11,409 nucleotides of DNA from CAIPVR01 sp049316905. Lineage in GTDB: Bacteria; Actinomycetota; Acidimicrobiia; Acidimicrobiales; Microtrichaceae. This document shows, piece after piece, positions 1 to 6,190 of this stretch. The first letter of the stretch is position 1, and each line of letters opens with the position of its first letter. Below the pieces are notes generated by a model. The model saw only the letters and a program-made list of their open reading frames with translations. It was not told where the DNA came from and made no database searches. The position numbers were made by a program, and so were the translations under genes. Where the stretch lies: contig JBMOJH010000106.1 in the NCBI GenBank assembly GCA_049316905.1, positions 1 to 11,409 on the forward strand, read 5' to 3'.

Positions 1-1005
1 CCCGTTCTTGGAGGCGGTCCCGCCACCCTTGCCGCTGTCGTTCTTGCCGCTGTCGCTCTTGGCGCCGCCACCCTTGGCGCCGCCACCCGACCCGTTCTTC
101 TTCGAGTTGCCGGAGCCCACCTCCGGGGTCGACTTCTTCCCCTTGGAGGGCGTCTCCGTGGCGGTCGTCTCGATCGGACCCGCGGCCTTGTCCTTCGCGT
201 AGATGCTGCGGGTGATGTAGGCGTTGGTGCCGATCCGGCAGAAGTTCTGGGTGCACCAGTAGAGCGCCAGGCCCGACGGGAAGCCGAACGAGAACACCGG
301 CAGGAAGAACGGCATCACCTTCATGATCGCCTGCTGCTGCGGATTGACGTTGGCGTTGTCCTTGTTGCGCGCCTGCAGCTGCCGGTTCTGGTAGATGCCC
401 GTCACCAGGATGACGAGCAGGAGGAAGAGATAGGGGAGCGCGATGATCAGGCCGTTCTTCAGGGCCTGCGACGCGGACAGCGACAGGTCCATCCCGAGGA
501 ACTTCATCGTGTTCGTCTGCGACAGCGACTGGTAGAGCTCGGTCGTGGTGTTGAGGTGCTGGGGCCGGAAGTTCTGATCCGTGAAGATCCAGGGCGTCAG
601 CTCCTGCGCCCGCTGCACCTGACCACCGATGTGGCCGATCCCGCTGCCCAGACCACCGACGCGGGTCGTGAGGCCCCGCAGCAACTGGTACATGATGATG
701 AACACGGGCATCTGGGCGAGGATCGGCAGACACCCGCCGAGCGGGTTGATGGAGTTCTCCTTGTAGAACTTCATCAACTCCTCGTTGAGCTTCTCCCGGT
801 CGTTCTTGTACTTGGCCTGCAGCCGCTTCATCTCTGGCTGGAGCCGCTGCATCTGCAGCATGGACCGGGTGCTCTTCACGGTGAGCGGAGTGATGAGGAC
901 CATCACCAGCACCGTCAACAGCATGATCGAGACGCCGTAGCTCGGTATCAACGTGTAGAAGAAGTTGAGCACCGAGCCCAGCAGGTCGAAGAACCCTTCG
1001 AACAT
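1..1005 (-). CDS. yidC: YidC/Oxa1-family membrane protein insertase (C-terminus cut by window edge)
   Basis: YidC inserts and folds proteins in the cytoplasmic membrane, alone or with the SecYEG translocon. The 335 visible residues start at an ATG preceded by GGAAGG (complement of 1013-1018) with a 7-nt spacer. There is no large periplasmic domain, as expected of Gram-positive and actinobacterial members. Hydrophobic segments lie near residues 22-42, 90-110, 184-205 and 228-255. A charged cytoplasmic helical hairpin (about 47-88) follows the first segment, with Arg47 in the stretch TVKSTRSML, close to where the family has its conserved groove arginine. NPLGGCLPILAQMPVF and FPSGLALYWCTQN are typical family motifs. 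After about residue 258 comes a Lys/Gly/Ser-rich tail containing 5-residue repeats, probably ribosome- or RNA-contacting as in other long-tailed YidC proteins (inference). The ATG shares one base with the yidD stop (TGATG), so translation is probably coupled. The true end lies outside the window. Confidence 0.96.
   Translation of the reverse strand, partial: MFEGFFDLLGSVLNFFYTLIPSYGVSIMLLTVLVMVLITPLTVKSTRSMLQMQRLQPEMKRLQAKYKNDREKLNEELMKFYKENSINPLGGCLPILAQMPVFIIMYQLLRGLTTRVGGLGSGIGHIGGQVQRAQELTPWIFTDQNFRPQHLNTTTELYQSLSQTNTMKFLGMDLSLSASQALKNGLIIALPYLFLLLVILVTGIYQNRQLQARNKDNANVNPQQQAIMKVMPFFLPVFSFGFPSGLALYWCTQNFCRIGTNAYITRSIYAKDKAAGPIETTATETPSKGKKSTPEVGSGNSKKNGSGGGAKGGGAKSDSGKNDSGKGGGTASKNG
28..87 (-). 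repeat. Four-unit 15-bp tandem repeat in the yidC tail
   Basis: Four consecutive 15-bp units are seen. Units at 58-72 and 73-87 are identical; units at 28-42 and 43-57 differ from each other at one base. On the coding strand they encode GGGAK, GGGAK, SDSGK and NDSGK (YidC residues 307-326). Because the period is a multiple of three, copy-number change would keep the frame. The pattern spaces one lysine every five residues. Confidence 0.85.
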
Positions 1006-1319
1006 CAGGCGGCCTTCCGATCGGGGACGGGGTCGTAACCCTGGGTTCCCCAGGGGTGACAACGGGACAGTCGACGCAGGGCGAGCCACGAGCCGCGGGC
1101 GGCACCGTGGAGCTGCAACGCCTCGACCGCGTAGGTCGAGCAGCTCGGCACGTGCCGACAGGGGGAGGGTCGGCCACTCGCCGCCATCTGGTACACCCGT
1201 ACCATCCCGATCAGCGGGCGAGCGGGGAGTGATCCCCGCTGAACGGTGACCTCGGTCACATCATCGGAGCCCGCTGCGGGGTCGTGGCGGTGGGCGGCGT
1301 CGTCAGGGCACTCAGACAC
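1005..1319 (-). CDS. yidD: YidD-type membrane protein insertion efficiency factor
   Basis: YidD is a small membrane-associated protein that acts with YidC in membrane protein insertion and is usually encoded between rnpA and yidC, as here. The family core spans residues 39-100: MVRVYQ, CRHVPSCSTYAVEAL, HGAARGSWLALRRL and RCHPWGTQGYDPVPD, with cysteines at 54, 60 and 87. I chose the GTG at 1319 because GGGGAG (complement of 1327-1332) sits 7 nt upstream. This gives 104 residues, with about 38 residues of hydrophilic N-terminal extension. An internal ATG at 1205 would give a 66-residue core but has no good ribosome-binding site. The start overlaps the rnpA end by 8 nt and the stop overlaps the yidC ATG by 1 nt. 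Confidence 0.9.
   Translation of the reverse strand: MSECPDDAAHRHDPAAGSDDVTEVTVQRGSLPARPLIGMVRVYQMAASGRPSPCRHVPSCSTYAVEALQLHGAARGSWLALRRLSRCHPWGTQGYDPVPDRKAA
1221..1240. repeat. Perfect 8-bp inverted repeat inside the 5' part of yidD
   Basis: AGCGGGGA and TCCCCGCT form a perfect 8-bp stem with a 4-nt loop. In mRNA it would be a very stable hairpin about 15 nt upstream of the alternative yidD ATG at 1205. It could be a processing or pausing element, or simply GC-rich coding sequence. Confidence 0.5.
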
Positions 1320-1653
1320 GGCCGTTCTCCCCGTTGAGCACCCGGTCCATCCGGTCGACGAACTCCCGGACCTCGAGGCGCTCGGAACCCGGACGGGCCA
1401 CCATCAGGCACCACACACGTGGGAACCGACCCAGCCGGTCGAGTTGCTGCGCCGCAGCCCTCGCCCGGCGCCGGACACGGTTCCGTACGACCGCGGGGCC
1501 GACCGAACGCGGGATCGCGAACGCCAGGCCCCCCTCGGGAGGGTCCTCGGGACCGACCGGCAGGAGGACGAGCGTGACCGGACCGCTTCGGTGCCGTGCA
1601 CCGTGCTCACGGAGCCTGCGGAAGACCGCACGCGACCTGATCCGGCCGATCAA
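1312..1653 (-). CDS. rnpA: Ribonuclease P protein component
   Basis: RnpA is the protein subunit of RNase P and helps the catalytic RNA bind and cleave 5' leaders of precursor tRNAs. With the TTG start at 1653 the protein has 113 residues, the usual family length. It is strongly basic. Visible motifs are the N-terminal RIRSRAVFRRLREHG, the central FAIPRSVGPAVVRNRVRRRAR containing the RNR signature (Arg57-Asn58-Arg59), and the C-terminal WCLMVARPG. The TTG shares two bases with the rpmH stop (TTGA), and no strong ribosome-binding site precedes it, so initiation probably depends on ribosomes ending rpmH. No ATG or GTG lies in frame near the expected N-terminus. The exact start is the least certain part of the call. 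Confidence 0.92.
   Translation of the reverse strand: MIGRIRSRAVFRRLREHGARHRSGPVTLVLLPVGPEDPPEGGLAFAIPRSVGPAVVRNRVRRRARAAAQQLDRLGRFPRVWCLMVARPGSERLEVREFVDRMDRVLNGENGRV
1327..1332 (-). promoter_or_regulatory. Ribosome-binding site deciding the yidD start
   Basis: The minus strand reads GGGGAG followed by a 7-nt spacer and GTG (1319). The site lies inside the 3' end of rnpA and favours the longer 104-residue YidD over the internal ATG. Confidence 0.6.
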
Positions 1654-1784
1654 GCCGACAGCTGGTGACGGCCCTTGCGCCGGCGGTTCTTCAGGATGGC
1701 TCGCCCGGCGCGGGTGGACATCCGGTGCCGGAAGCCGTGCTTGCGGGCACGACGCCGGTTGTTGGGCTGGTAGGTGCGCTTCAC
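1650..1784 (-). CDS. rpmH: 50S ribosomal protein L34
   Basis: L34 is a very small, highly basic protein of the large ribosomal subunit. The GTG start at 1784 gives exactly 44 residues beginning MKRTYQPNNRRRARKHGFR and ending in GRHQLSA, which matches the family almost throughout, including FRHRMSTRAGRAILKNRRRKGR. A GGAG lies 5 nt upstream of the GTG, giving a good ribosome-binding site. It is the first gene of the leftward rpmH-rnpA-yidD-yidC operon, whose promoter should lie in the divergent gap toward dnaA. No ATG is available at this position, so the GTG start is well supported. Confidence 0.97.
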   Translation of the reverse strand: MKRTYQPNNRRRARKHGFRHRMSTRAGRAILKNRRRKGRHQLSA

Positions 1785-2070
1785 GTCGACTCCGTACGAT
1801 TCCGGCGGCCGGGGCCGCCCTGGTGACCGGGAGGGGATCCCGGATGCGGAGTCGTCGGCGGCGACGAGGGGCCCGGCCCGTCGGCCCGTCGGGGGCCGCT
1901 CCGCAGGTCGCCGGCACCCAGTGGGCACGGCAACCCGACAACGGTACTGCCGGTGGCGATGCCCACGCCAGTACCCTGCGCGACCGGGCCGGCGATCGCC
2001 GTTCAGCCGCATCGACGCAACGTGGTGGACCAGCCACCCCGCGCGCTGAGACCCCGGTCACAGCTCTGAG

Positions 2071-2099
2071 TTGCGGTGGCGGACACCCGTGACTACGTT
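2071..2099 (+). promoter_or_regulatory. Tentative dnaA promoter (-35/-10 like)
   Basis: TTGCGG (2071-2076) and TACGTT (2094-2099) are separated by 17 bp, the optimal spacing for a housekeeping sigma factor. Each hexamer matches the consensus at only three positions, so this is weak. Transcription would begin near 2106 and run through the DnaA-box cluster. Confidence 0.3.
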
Positions 2100-2170
2100 G
2101 CCGGGACCGGGGTGCTCCTGGGATGAGGGTCCGCACCTGCGGAAGCCTGCAATGGCGCCGGTACAGCTCA

Positions 2171-2202
2171 TTTTCCACAGATGTGGACGTCGTTGTGGAT
2201 GA
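2171..2202. promoter_or_regulatory. Cluster of three DnaA-box-like sites before dnaA
   Basis: TTTTCCACA (2171-2179, plus strand) differs at one base from either common consensus (TTATCCACA or TTGTCCACA). TGTGGACGT (2182-2190) is a reverse-oriented site with a perfect GTCCACA core. TGTGGATGA (2194-2202) is a reverse-oriented site with one mismatch to TTATCCACA. The sites begin 11-12 bp apart, about one helical turn. They lie in the leader if dnaA starts at 2225, and fit DnaA autoregulation, which is known in many bacteria. Confidence 0.65.
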
Positions 2203-2208
2203 ACTCGC

Positions 2209-2215
2209 AGGGAGG
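2209..2215 (+). promoter_or_regulatory. Ribosome-binding site deciding the dnaA start
   Basis: AGGGAGG lies 9 nt before the GTG at 2225 (12 nt before the adjacent GTG at 2228). The upstream in-frame ATG at 2123 and the GTGs at 2183 and 2195 lack a comparable site, and starting there would place the DnaA-box cluster inside or astride the coding region. Confidence 0.65.
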
Positions 2216-2224
2216 CCGGCCGGC

Positions 2225-3616
2225 GTGGTGGCGGATGGACCAGAGGTCTGGGATCAGGTCGCGCCGGTGCTGTCCGCCCAGGTCAGTGACGCCGTCTGGA
2301 GTTCCACCTTCCAGGACGCCCGCGGGAGCGACCTCGTCGACGACGTCCTGACCATCACGGTGCCCAGCCAACTGGCCCGTCAGCGCATCGAGACCCGGTA
2401 CCTCGGCCTGATGGAGGCGGCACTGGCCGACGCCGGCTTCCCGGACCTCAGCCTGGTCGTGGAGGTCGAGATTGACGAGATCCGGCCGGAGTTCGAGGTC
2501 CTCGACCTGACCGACGGCGACACGCCGGCCGACACGGCGCCGGACCAGGCCGACACCCGCCCGCCGTCGTCGCGCCCGAGCGAGGAGCCGACGGGCCGGC
2601 GTTACACGTTCGACTCGTTCGTCATCGGGCCCTCGAACCGTTTCGCGCACGCCGCCGCTCTGTCGGTCGCCGAGACCCCCGCCCGCAGCTACAACCCGCT
2701 GTTCATCTACGGCGGCGCCGGCCTGGGCAAGACCCACCTCCTGCAGGCGATCGCGTCGTACGTCCGTGAGAACTACCCCGGCTACCGCGTGCGCTACATC
2801 AGCACCGAGACGCTCCTGAACGAGTTCGTGGACGCGATCCGGAAGAACGCACAGCCCGAGTTCAAGCGCCGGTACCGCGAGATCGACGTCCTCCTCGTGG
2901 ACGACATCCAGTTCATGGAGGGCAAGGAACAGCTCCAGGAGGAGTTCTTCCACACGTTCAACACCCTGCACGACGCCCAACGACAGATCGTGCTGTCCTC
3001 GGACCGGGCACCCGATGCGATCGCCACCCTCGAGGACCGGCTCCGTAGCCGCTTCAAGATGGGGCTGATCACCGACATCCAGCCGCCGGACTTCGAGACC
3101 CGCCTGGCGATCCTCCAGAAGAAGGGGGAGCAGGCGGGTTCCCGGGTCCCGCCCGATGTCCTCAACTTCATCGCGACGAACGTCACCTACAACATCCGAG
3201 AGCTCGAGGGTGCCCTGATCAGGGTCAGCGCCTACGCCACGCTGAACGACACCGAACTCACGGTCGAGCTGGCCAGCGAGATCCTGGCGGACACCATCAG
3301 CTCGACGAAGCCCCGCCAGATCACCCCGGCGTTCATCCTCGAACAGACCGCGGCGATGTTCGGCCTGGAGATCGAGCAGCTCCAGTCGAAGAGCCGCACC
3401 CGGGACCTCGTGCACGCCCGCCAGATCGGCATGTACGTGTGCCGAGAACTGACGGATCTGTCGTACCCACAGATCGGCAAGGAGTTCGGCGGACGGGACC
3501 ACACCACCGTGATCCACGCCTACGAGAAGGTCTCCACACGGATGAAGGACCGTCGCAAGACCTACGAGGACGTGACGTCGCTGATCCAGCAGATCCTCGC
3601 CGGCGGCCAGGCCTGA
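2225..3616 (+). CDS. dnaA: Chromosomal replication initiator protein DnaA
   Basis: DnaA binds DnaA boxes at oriC, opens the origin as an ATP-dependent filament and recruits the replicative helicase. From the GTG at 2225 it has 463 residues. Domain I (about 1-85) begins VWDQVAPVLSAQVSDAVW. A short acidic, Pro-rich domain II linker (about 90-120) follows, much shorter than in Streptomyces. The AAA+ domain III has Walker A GGAGLGKT (163-170), Walker B VLLVDD (222-227), sensor I around IVLSSDRAPD, the box VII stretch LEDRLRSRF and sensor II NIRELEGAL. Domain IV ends with the DNA-binding signature GGRDHTTVIHAY (422-433). All key residues are present. It faces away from rpmH and is followed by the origin-like gap. 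The 5' cluster of DnaA-box-like sites suggests autoregulation. An ATG at 2123 would add 34 residues with no family resemblance. Confidence 0.96.
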   Translation: MVADGPEVWDQVAPVLSAQVSDAVWSSTFQDARGSDLVDDVLTITVPSQLARQRIETRYLGLMEAALADAGFPDLSLVVEVEIDEIRPEFEVLDLTDGDTPADTAPDQADTRPPSSRPSEEPTGRRYTFDSFVIGPSNRFAHAAALSVAETPARSYNPLFIYGGAGLGKTHLLQAIASYVRENYPGYRVRYISTETLLNEFVDAIRKNAQPEFKRRYREIDVLLVDDIQFMEGKEQLQEEFFHTFNTLHDAQRQIVLSSDRAPDAIATLEDRLRSRFKMGLITDIQPPDFETRLAILQKKGEQAGSRVPPDVLNFIATNVTYNIRELEGALIRVSAYATLNDTELTVELASEILADTISSTKPRQITPAFILEQTAAMFGLEIEQLQSKSRTRDLVHARQIGMYVCRELTDLSYPQIGKEFGGRDHTTVIHAYEKVSTRMKDRRKTYEDVTSLIQQILAGGQA

Positions 3617-3666
3617 TCACGGGCCCCGGCAGTTTCCGTTCGCCCGCGTCCCCCGGGCACCCACGG

Positions 3667-3681
3667 CCACCTGGGAGGTGG
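3667..3681. terminator. Short hairpin 50 bp after dnaA
   Basis: CCACCT, GGG, AGGTGG form a perfect 6-bp stem with a 3-nt loop. No T-run follows, so it may be a weak dnaA terminator or an origin structure rather than a classical intrinsic terminator. Confidence 0.3.
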
Positions 3682-3724
3682 ATCGCGCGGTGGAACAGGG
3701 GCCGCGACCGGACCGGGGGAGGTG

Positions 3725-3773
3725 GGTCGCGTTGTCCGCAGGACAGCGGTCGCGCTGTGCACGACGGACCGCT
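3725..3773. repeat. Overlapping direct and inverted repeats in oriC
   Basis: GGTCGCGTTGT (3725-3735) recurs as GGTCGCGCTGT (3748-3758) with one mismatch, 23 bp apart. AGCGGTC (3745-3751) pairs with GACCGCT (3767-3773) across a 15-nt loop, and TGTCC-GCA-GGACA makes a small 5-bp palindrome around the box-like site at 3732. They could be iterons or accessory protein sites. Confidence 0.4.
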
Positions 3774-3877
3774 CCGGGCCGCTCATCCACAGGTCCGACG
3801 AACTACATCGGTGTCACGGGGACGACGCCGCACAGCCTGTGGAGCGGCGCGGCCCGCCGTTGCAGGCCTGCGCTAGG

Positions 3878-3918
3878 TTTCCCACAATCCACAGTCCCTA
3901 CAACTACTGCCACTGGTT
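3878..3918 (+). promoter_or_regulatory. DnaA boxes followed by a DnaA-trio-like run (possible unwinding element)
   Basis: Two overlapping box-like sites, TTTCCCACA and CAATCCACA, are followed by a GTCC spacer and then the triplets CTA, CAA, CTA, CTG, CCA, CTG, GTT. On the opposite strand, read 3'->5', these are GAT, GTT, GAT, GAC, GGT, GAC and CAA, partly matching the 3'-[G/A]A[T/A] DnaA-trio. Box, short GC spacer, then trios is the known order of the bacterial basal unwinding system. The match is imperfect. Confidence 0.45.
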
Positions 3919-3962
3919 GAACACGACGACGGCATCAGCAGTGGTGGAAAGCGAGACCGGCC

Positions 3963-5054
3963 GTGAAGTTCCGTTGCGAGCGAGACACCCTCGTGGAGGC
4001 GCTGGCGACCGCTGGCCGCGCGGCAACCACTCGCCCTGCGCTGCCCGTGCTCTCCGGCCTCCGGCTCGCGCTCCACGGTGACCGTCTCGAGGTCACCGGC
4101 AGCGACCTGGACCTGACGATCAGCACCACCGTGGAGGTCGCCGGCGGCGGGGACGGTGTGGCGGTCCTCCCGGCGAAGCTCGTCGCGGACATCGTCCGGA
4201 ACCTCGAGCCGGGCGCGGTGGAGCTCGACACCTCGGGTGAGCGACCCCGCATCTCGGGCGGCCGCTCGGAGTTCTTCCTGAACGCCATCCCCGCGGACGA
4301 GTACCCCACGCCGGCCGAGCCCCAGGGAGAGACGGTCGTGCTGGGTGCCGAGCACCTCGCGGACGGCCTGCGCCAGGTCGTGGGTGCGGCGTCCACCGAC
4401 GAGTCCCGCCAGATCCTGACGGGCGTGCTCATGGCCGCCGAGGCCGACGGGCTGCGGCTCGTCTCCACCGACTCGTACCGGCTGGCGTACCGCGACCTCC
4501 CCGGGAACGCGGCGCTCGAGCAGGGCCAGCACGTGCTCGTGCCCTCCCGAGCGCTCCAGGAGCTGGCCCGCGCGCTGGGTGACGCCACCGAGGTGCGCCT
4601 GACGCTCGCCGAGCAGATGGCGTCGTTCGAGGTGGGTCCCCTGCGCCTGGTGACGCGGCTGATCAAGGGTGACTTCCCCGACTACGAGAAACTCATCCCC
4701 TCCGACATGCCCAACCGCCTCACGGTGGAACGCCAGACGTTGCAGGACGCCATCCGGCGCGTGCGGCTGATGGCCCGTGAGAACAGCCCGATCCGCCTGA
4801 GCATGGGACCGGAGCGGCTGGAACTGCGGGCGATCACCCAGGACGTCGGTGAGGCCGTCGAGGAGCTCGACGCGAAGTACGACGGCGAACCGTTGACCGT
4901 GGCGTTCAACCCGGACTACCTGATGAACGGCCTCGAGGTCAGTCCCGGCGAGGAGGTCTCCCTCGAGACCCGTGATGCCCAGCGGCCCGCCGTGCTGCGT
5001 GCCACCGGCAGCCCGGACTTCCTCTACCTGCTCATGCCGGTCCGGGTGGGCTGA
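3963..5054 (+). CDS. dnaN: DNA polymerase III beta subunit (sliding clamp)
   Basis: DnaN dimerises into a ring around DNA and tethers the replicative polymerase and repair enzymes. The GTG start gives 363 residues, the normal family length, with GGAAAG about 11 nt upstream as a modest ribosome-binding site. It begins MKFRCERDTLVEALATAGRA, typical of the family. The three repeated clamp domains fall near 1-120, 121-245 and 246-363. Recognisable parts are TRPALPVLSGL, SGGRSEFFLNAIPADEYP, RQILTGVLM, STDSYRLAYRDL, LIKGDFPDYEKLIP, and the C-terminal SPDFLYLLMPVRVG, whose LMPVR stretch lines the hydrophobic pocket for clamp-binding peptides. It heads the dnaN-recF-DUF721 group and lies directly after the candidate origin. 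Confidence 0.97.
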   Translation: MKFRCERDTLVEALATAGRAATTRPALPVLSGLRLALHGDRLEVTGSDLDLTISTTVEVAGGGDGVAVLPAKLVADIVRNLEPGAVELDTSGERPRISGGRSEFFLNAIPADEYPTPAEPQGETVVLGAEHLADGLRQVVGAASTDESRQILTGVLMAAEADGLRLVSTDSYRLAYRDLPGNAALEQGQHVLVPSRALQELARALGDATEVRLTLAEQMASFEVGPLRLVTRLIKGDFPDYEKLIPSDMPNRLTVERQTLQDAIRRVRLMARENSPIRLSMGPERLELRAITQDVGEAVEELDAKYDGEPLTVAFNPDYLMNGLEVSPGEEVSLETRDAQRPAVLRATGSPDFLYLLMPVRVG

Positions 5055-5083
5055 CCGCCCGTGTCCCGGGCGGCGGCGTGCGC

Positions 5084-6181
5084 ATGCGCATCCGGCGTAT
5101 CTGGCTGAGCGACTTCCGCTCGTACGAGGAGCTCGAACTCGAGTTGCCGCCGGGCCTGACGGTGCTGGTCGGCGACAACGGTCGTGGGAAGACCAACCTG
5201 GTCGAGGCGGTGTCCTACCTCTCGACGCTGCGCTCCTTCCGGGGTGCCCCGACCGAAGCGTTGGTCCGTGTGGGCTCCCCACGTGCCGTCGTACGGGCCG
5301 AGGTGGAGCACGACGGGCGCGAGGCGCTGGTGGAGGCCGAGGTCGTGCAGGGCGGCCGTGGACGGGTCCTGGTGAACCGCCAGCGGCTGGGTCGAACCCG
5401 GGACCTGCTCGGCGTGGTGCGCACCACGGTGTTCGCACCTGACGACCTGGAACTCGTCAAGGGAGGCCCCGCCGGCCGGCGTGACCTCCTGGATGACGCA
5501 GTGGTGGCCCTGCGTCCGTCGGACGATCTGGTCCGCTCCGAGTGGGAACGGGCCCTGCGTCAACGCAACGCCCTGCTGAAACAGGTCCACGGGCGGCTCG
5601 ACGAGGCCGCGGCGCTCACCCTGGAGGTCTGGGACGACAAGGCGGCACGTGCCGGTGAGCGACTCACTGAGCTACGAGCCGGGCTGGTGGACCGCCTCAC
5701 GCCACTCGCCCGCCAGGCCTATGGGGAGCTGTCCGGCGAGGACACGACCCTGCAGCTGGAACTCCGTTCGCCGTGGCGGGAGGACGGACTGGCAGCCGCC
5801 CTGGCCCGCCACCGCCCGGACGATCTGCGTCGCGGCGTGACCACGGTCGGCCCCCACCGCGACGAGCTGCACCTGGACCTCGACCGCATGCCCGTGCGGA
5901 CCCACGCCTCCCAGGGCGAGCAGCGGTGTTGCGCCCTCGCGCTGCGCCTCGCGATCCATCGCCTCCTCGCCGAGGAGTTCGGGGAACCGCCCGTCCTGCT
6001 GCTCGACGACGTGCTCTCGGAGCTCGATCCCGACCGCGCGGCCGCCCTGCTGCGGTCGCTGCCGCCCGGTCAGACGCTCCTGACCACTGCGGTCGGGGTG
6101 CCGGCGGGGGTGGAACCCGAGCTGGTGGTCACCGTCGGGACCGGGACCAGCGGCACCGTGGTGACGGCCCCCGGTCGGTAG
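5084..6181 (+). CDS. recF: DNA replication and repair protein RecF
   Basis: RecF is an SMC-like ATPase that acts with RecO and RecR to load RecA at single-strand gaps. The ATG at 5084 gives MRIRRIWLSDFRSY, lining up with the usual N-terminus (M..R.L.LTDFR), 365 residues in all. A GTG at 5078 would add two residues and cannot be excluded. Walker A is GDNGRGKT (30-37), the ABC-type signature region is SQGEQRCCALALRLA (from 276), and Walker B is VLLLDD followed by VLSELD (304-314). TTVGPHRDEL before the signature is also characteristic. The start is 29 nt after the dnaN stop, consistent with one transcript. The C-terminal 30 or so residues are Gly/Val/Thr-rich and less conserved. Confidence 0.95.
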   Translation: MRIRRIWLSDFRSYEELELELPPGLTVLVGDNGRGKTNLVEAVSYLSTLRSFRGAPTEALVRVGSPRAVVRAEVEHDGREALVEAEVVQGGRGRVLVNRQRLGRTRDLLGVVRTTVFAPDDLELVKGGPAGRRDLLDDAVVALRPSDDLVRSEWERALRQRNALLKQVHGRLDEAAALTLEVWDDKAARAGERLTELRAGLVDRLTPLARQAYGELSGEDTTLQLELRSPWREDGLAAALARHRPDDLRRGVTTVGPHRDELHLDLDRMPVRTHASQGEQRCCALALRLAIHRLLAEEFGEPPVLLLDDVLSELDPDRAAALLRSLPPGQTLLTTAVGVPAGVEPELVVTVGTGTSGTVVTAPGR

Positions 6182-6190
6182 GGTCGCCAC

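Larger units (their letters stand above)
1785..2224. other. Divergent rpmH-dnaA intergenic region
   Basis: This 440-bp stretch separates the leftward rpmH operon from rightward dnaA and must hold promoters and leaders for both. I see no credible gene in it: its open frames are GC-rich and resemble no family I know. It includes a GC-rich patch near 1865-1905 with tandem CGGCCCGT units and self-complementary GGGCCC-like pieces, a possible structured rpmH leader. It also holds a tentative plus-strand promoter near 2071-2099 and a DnaA-box cluster at 2171-2202. Confidence 0.7.
3617..3962. other. oriC: Candidate chromosomal replication origin (oriC) between dnaA and dnaN
   Basis: The 346-bp gap between dnaA and dnaN is the usual oriC position in actinobacteria, and no gene is visible in it. 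DnaA-box-like sites on either strand are TTGTCCGCA (3732-3740, one mismatch to TTGTCCACA), TCATCCACA (3783-3791, one mismatch to TTATCCACA), a weak TGTGGAGCG (3838-3846), TTTCCCACA (3878-3886) and CAATCCACA (3885-3893). The stretch 3878-3920 is about half GC, clearly lower than its surroundings, and is the likeliest unwinding site. Inverted repeats lie at 3667-3681 and 3745-3773. The boxes are fewer and more degenerate than in Streptomyces or mycobacterial origins, so the call rests largely on position. Confidence 0.7.

Noticed and set aside
1334..2092. Plus-strand open frame across rnpA, rpmH and the divergent gap
   Set aside because: Its Arg/Thr/Ser-rich translation is antisense to two certain genes and has no recognisable domain or ribosome-binding site.
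1654..2178. Upstream extension of the rnpA frame through rpmH, as in the nested rnpA/rpmH genes of Thermus
   Set aside because: The frame is open, but no ATG or GTG with a ribosome-binding site lies near the rpmH start, and the TTG at 1653 gives the normal RnpA length.
2123..2224. Longer DnaA from the ATG at 2123
   Set aside because: The added 34 residues resemble no DnaA N-terminus, cover the DnaA-box cluster, and the start lacks a good ribosome-binding site compared with the GTG at 2225.
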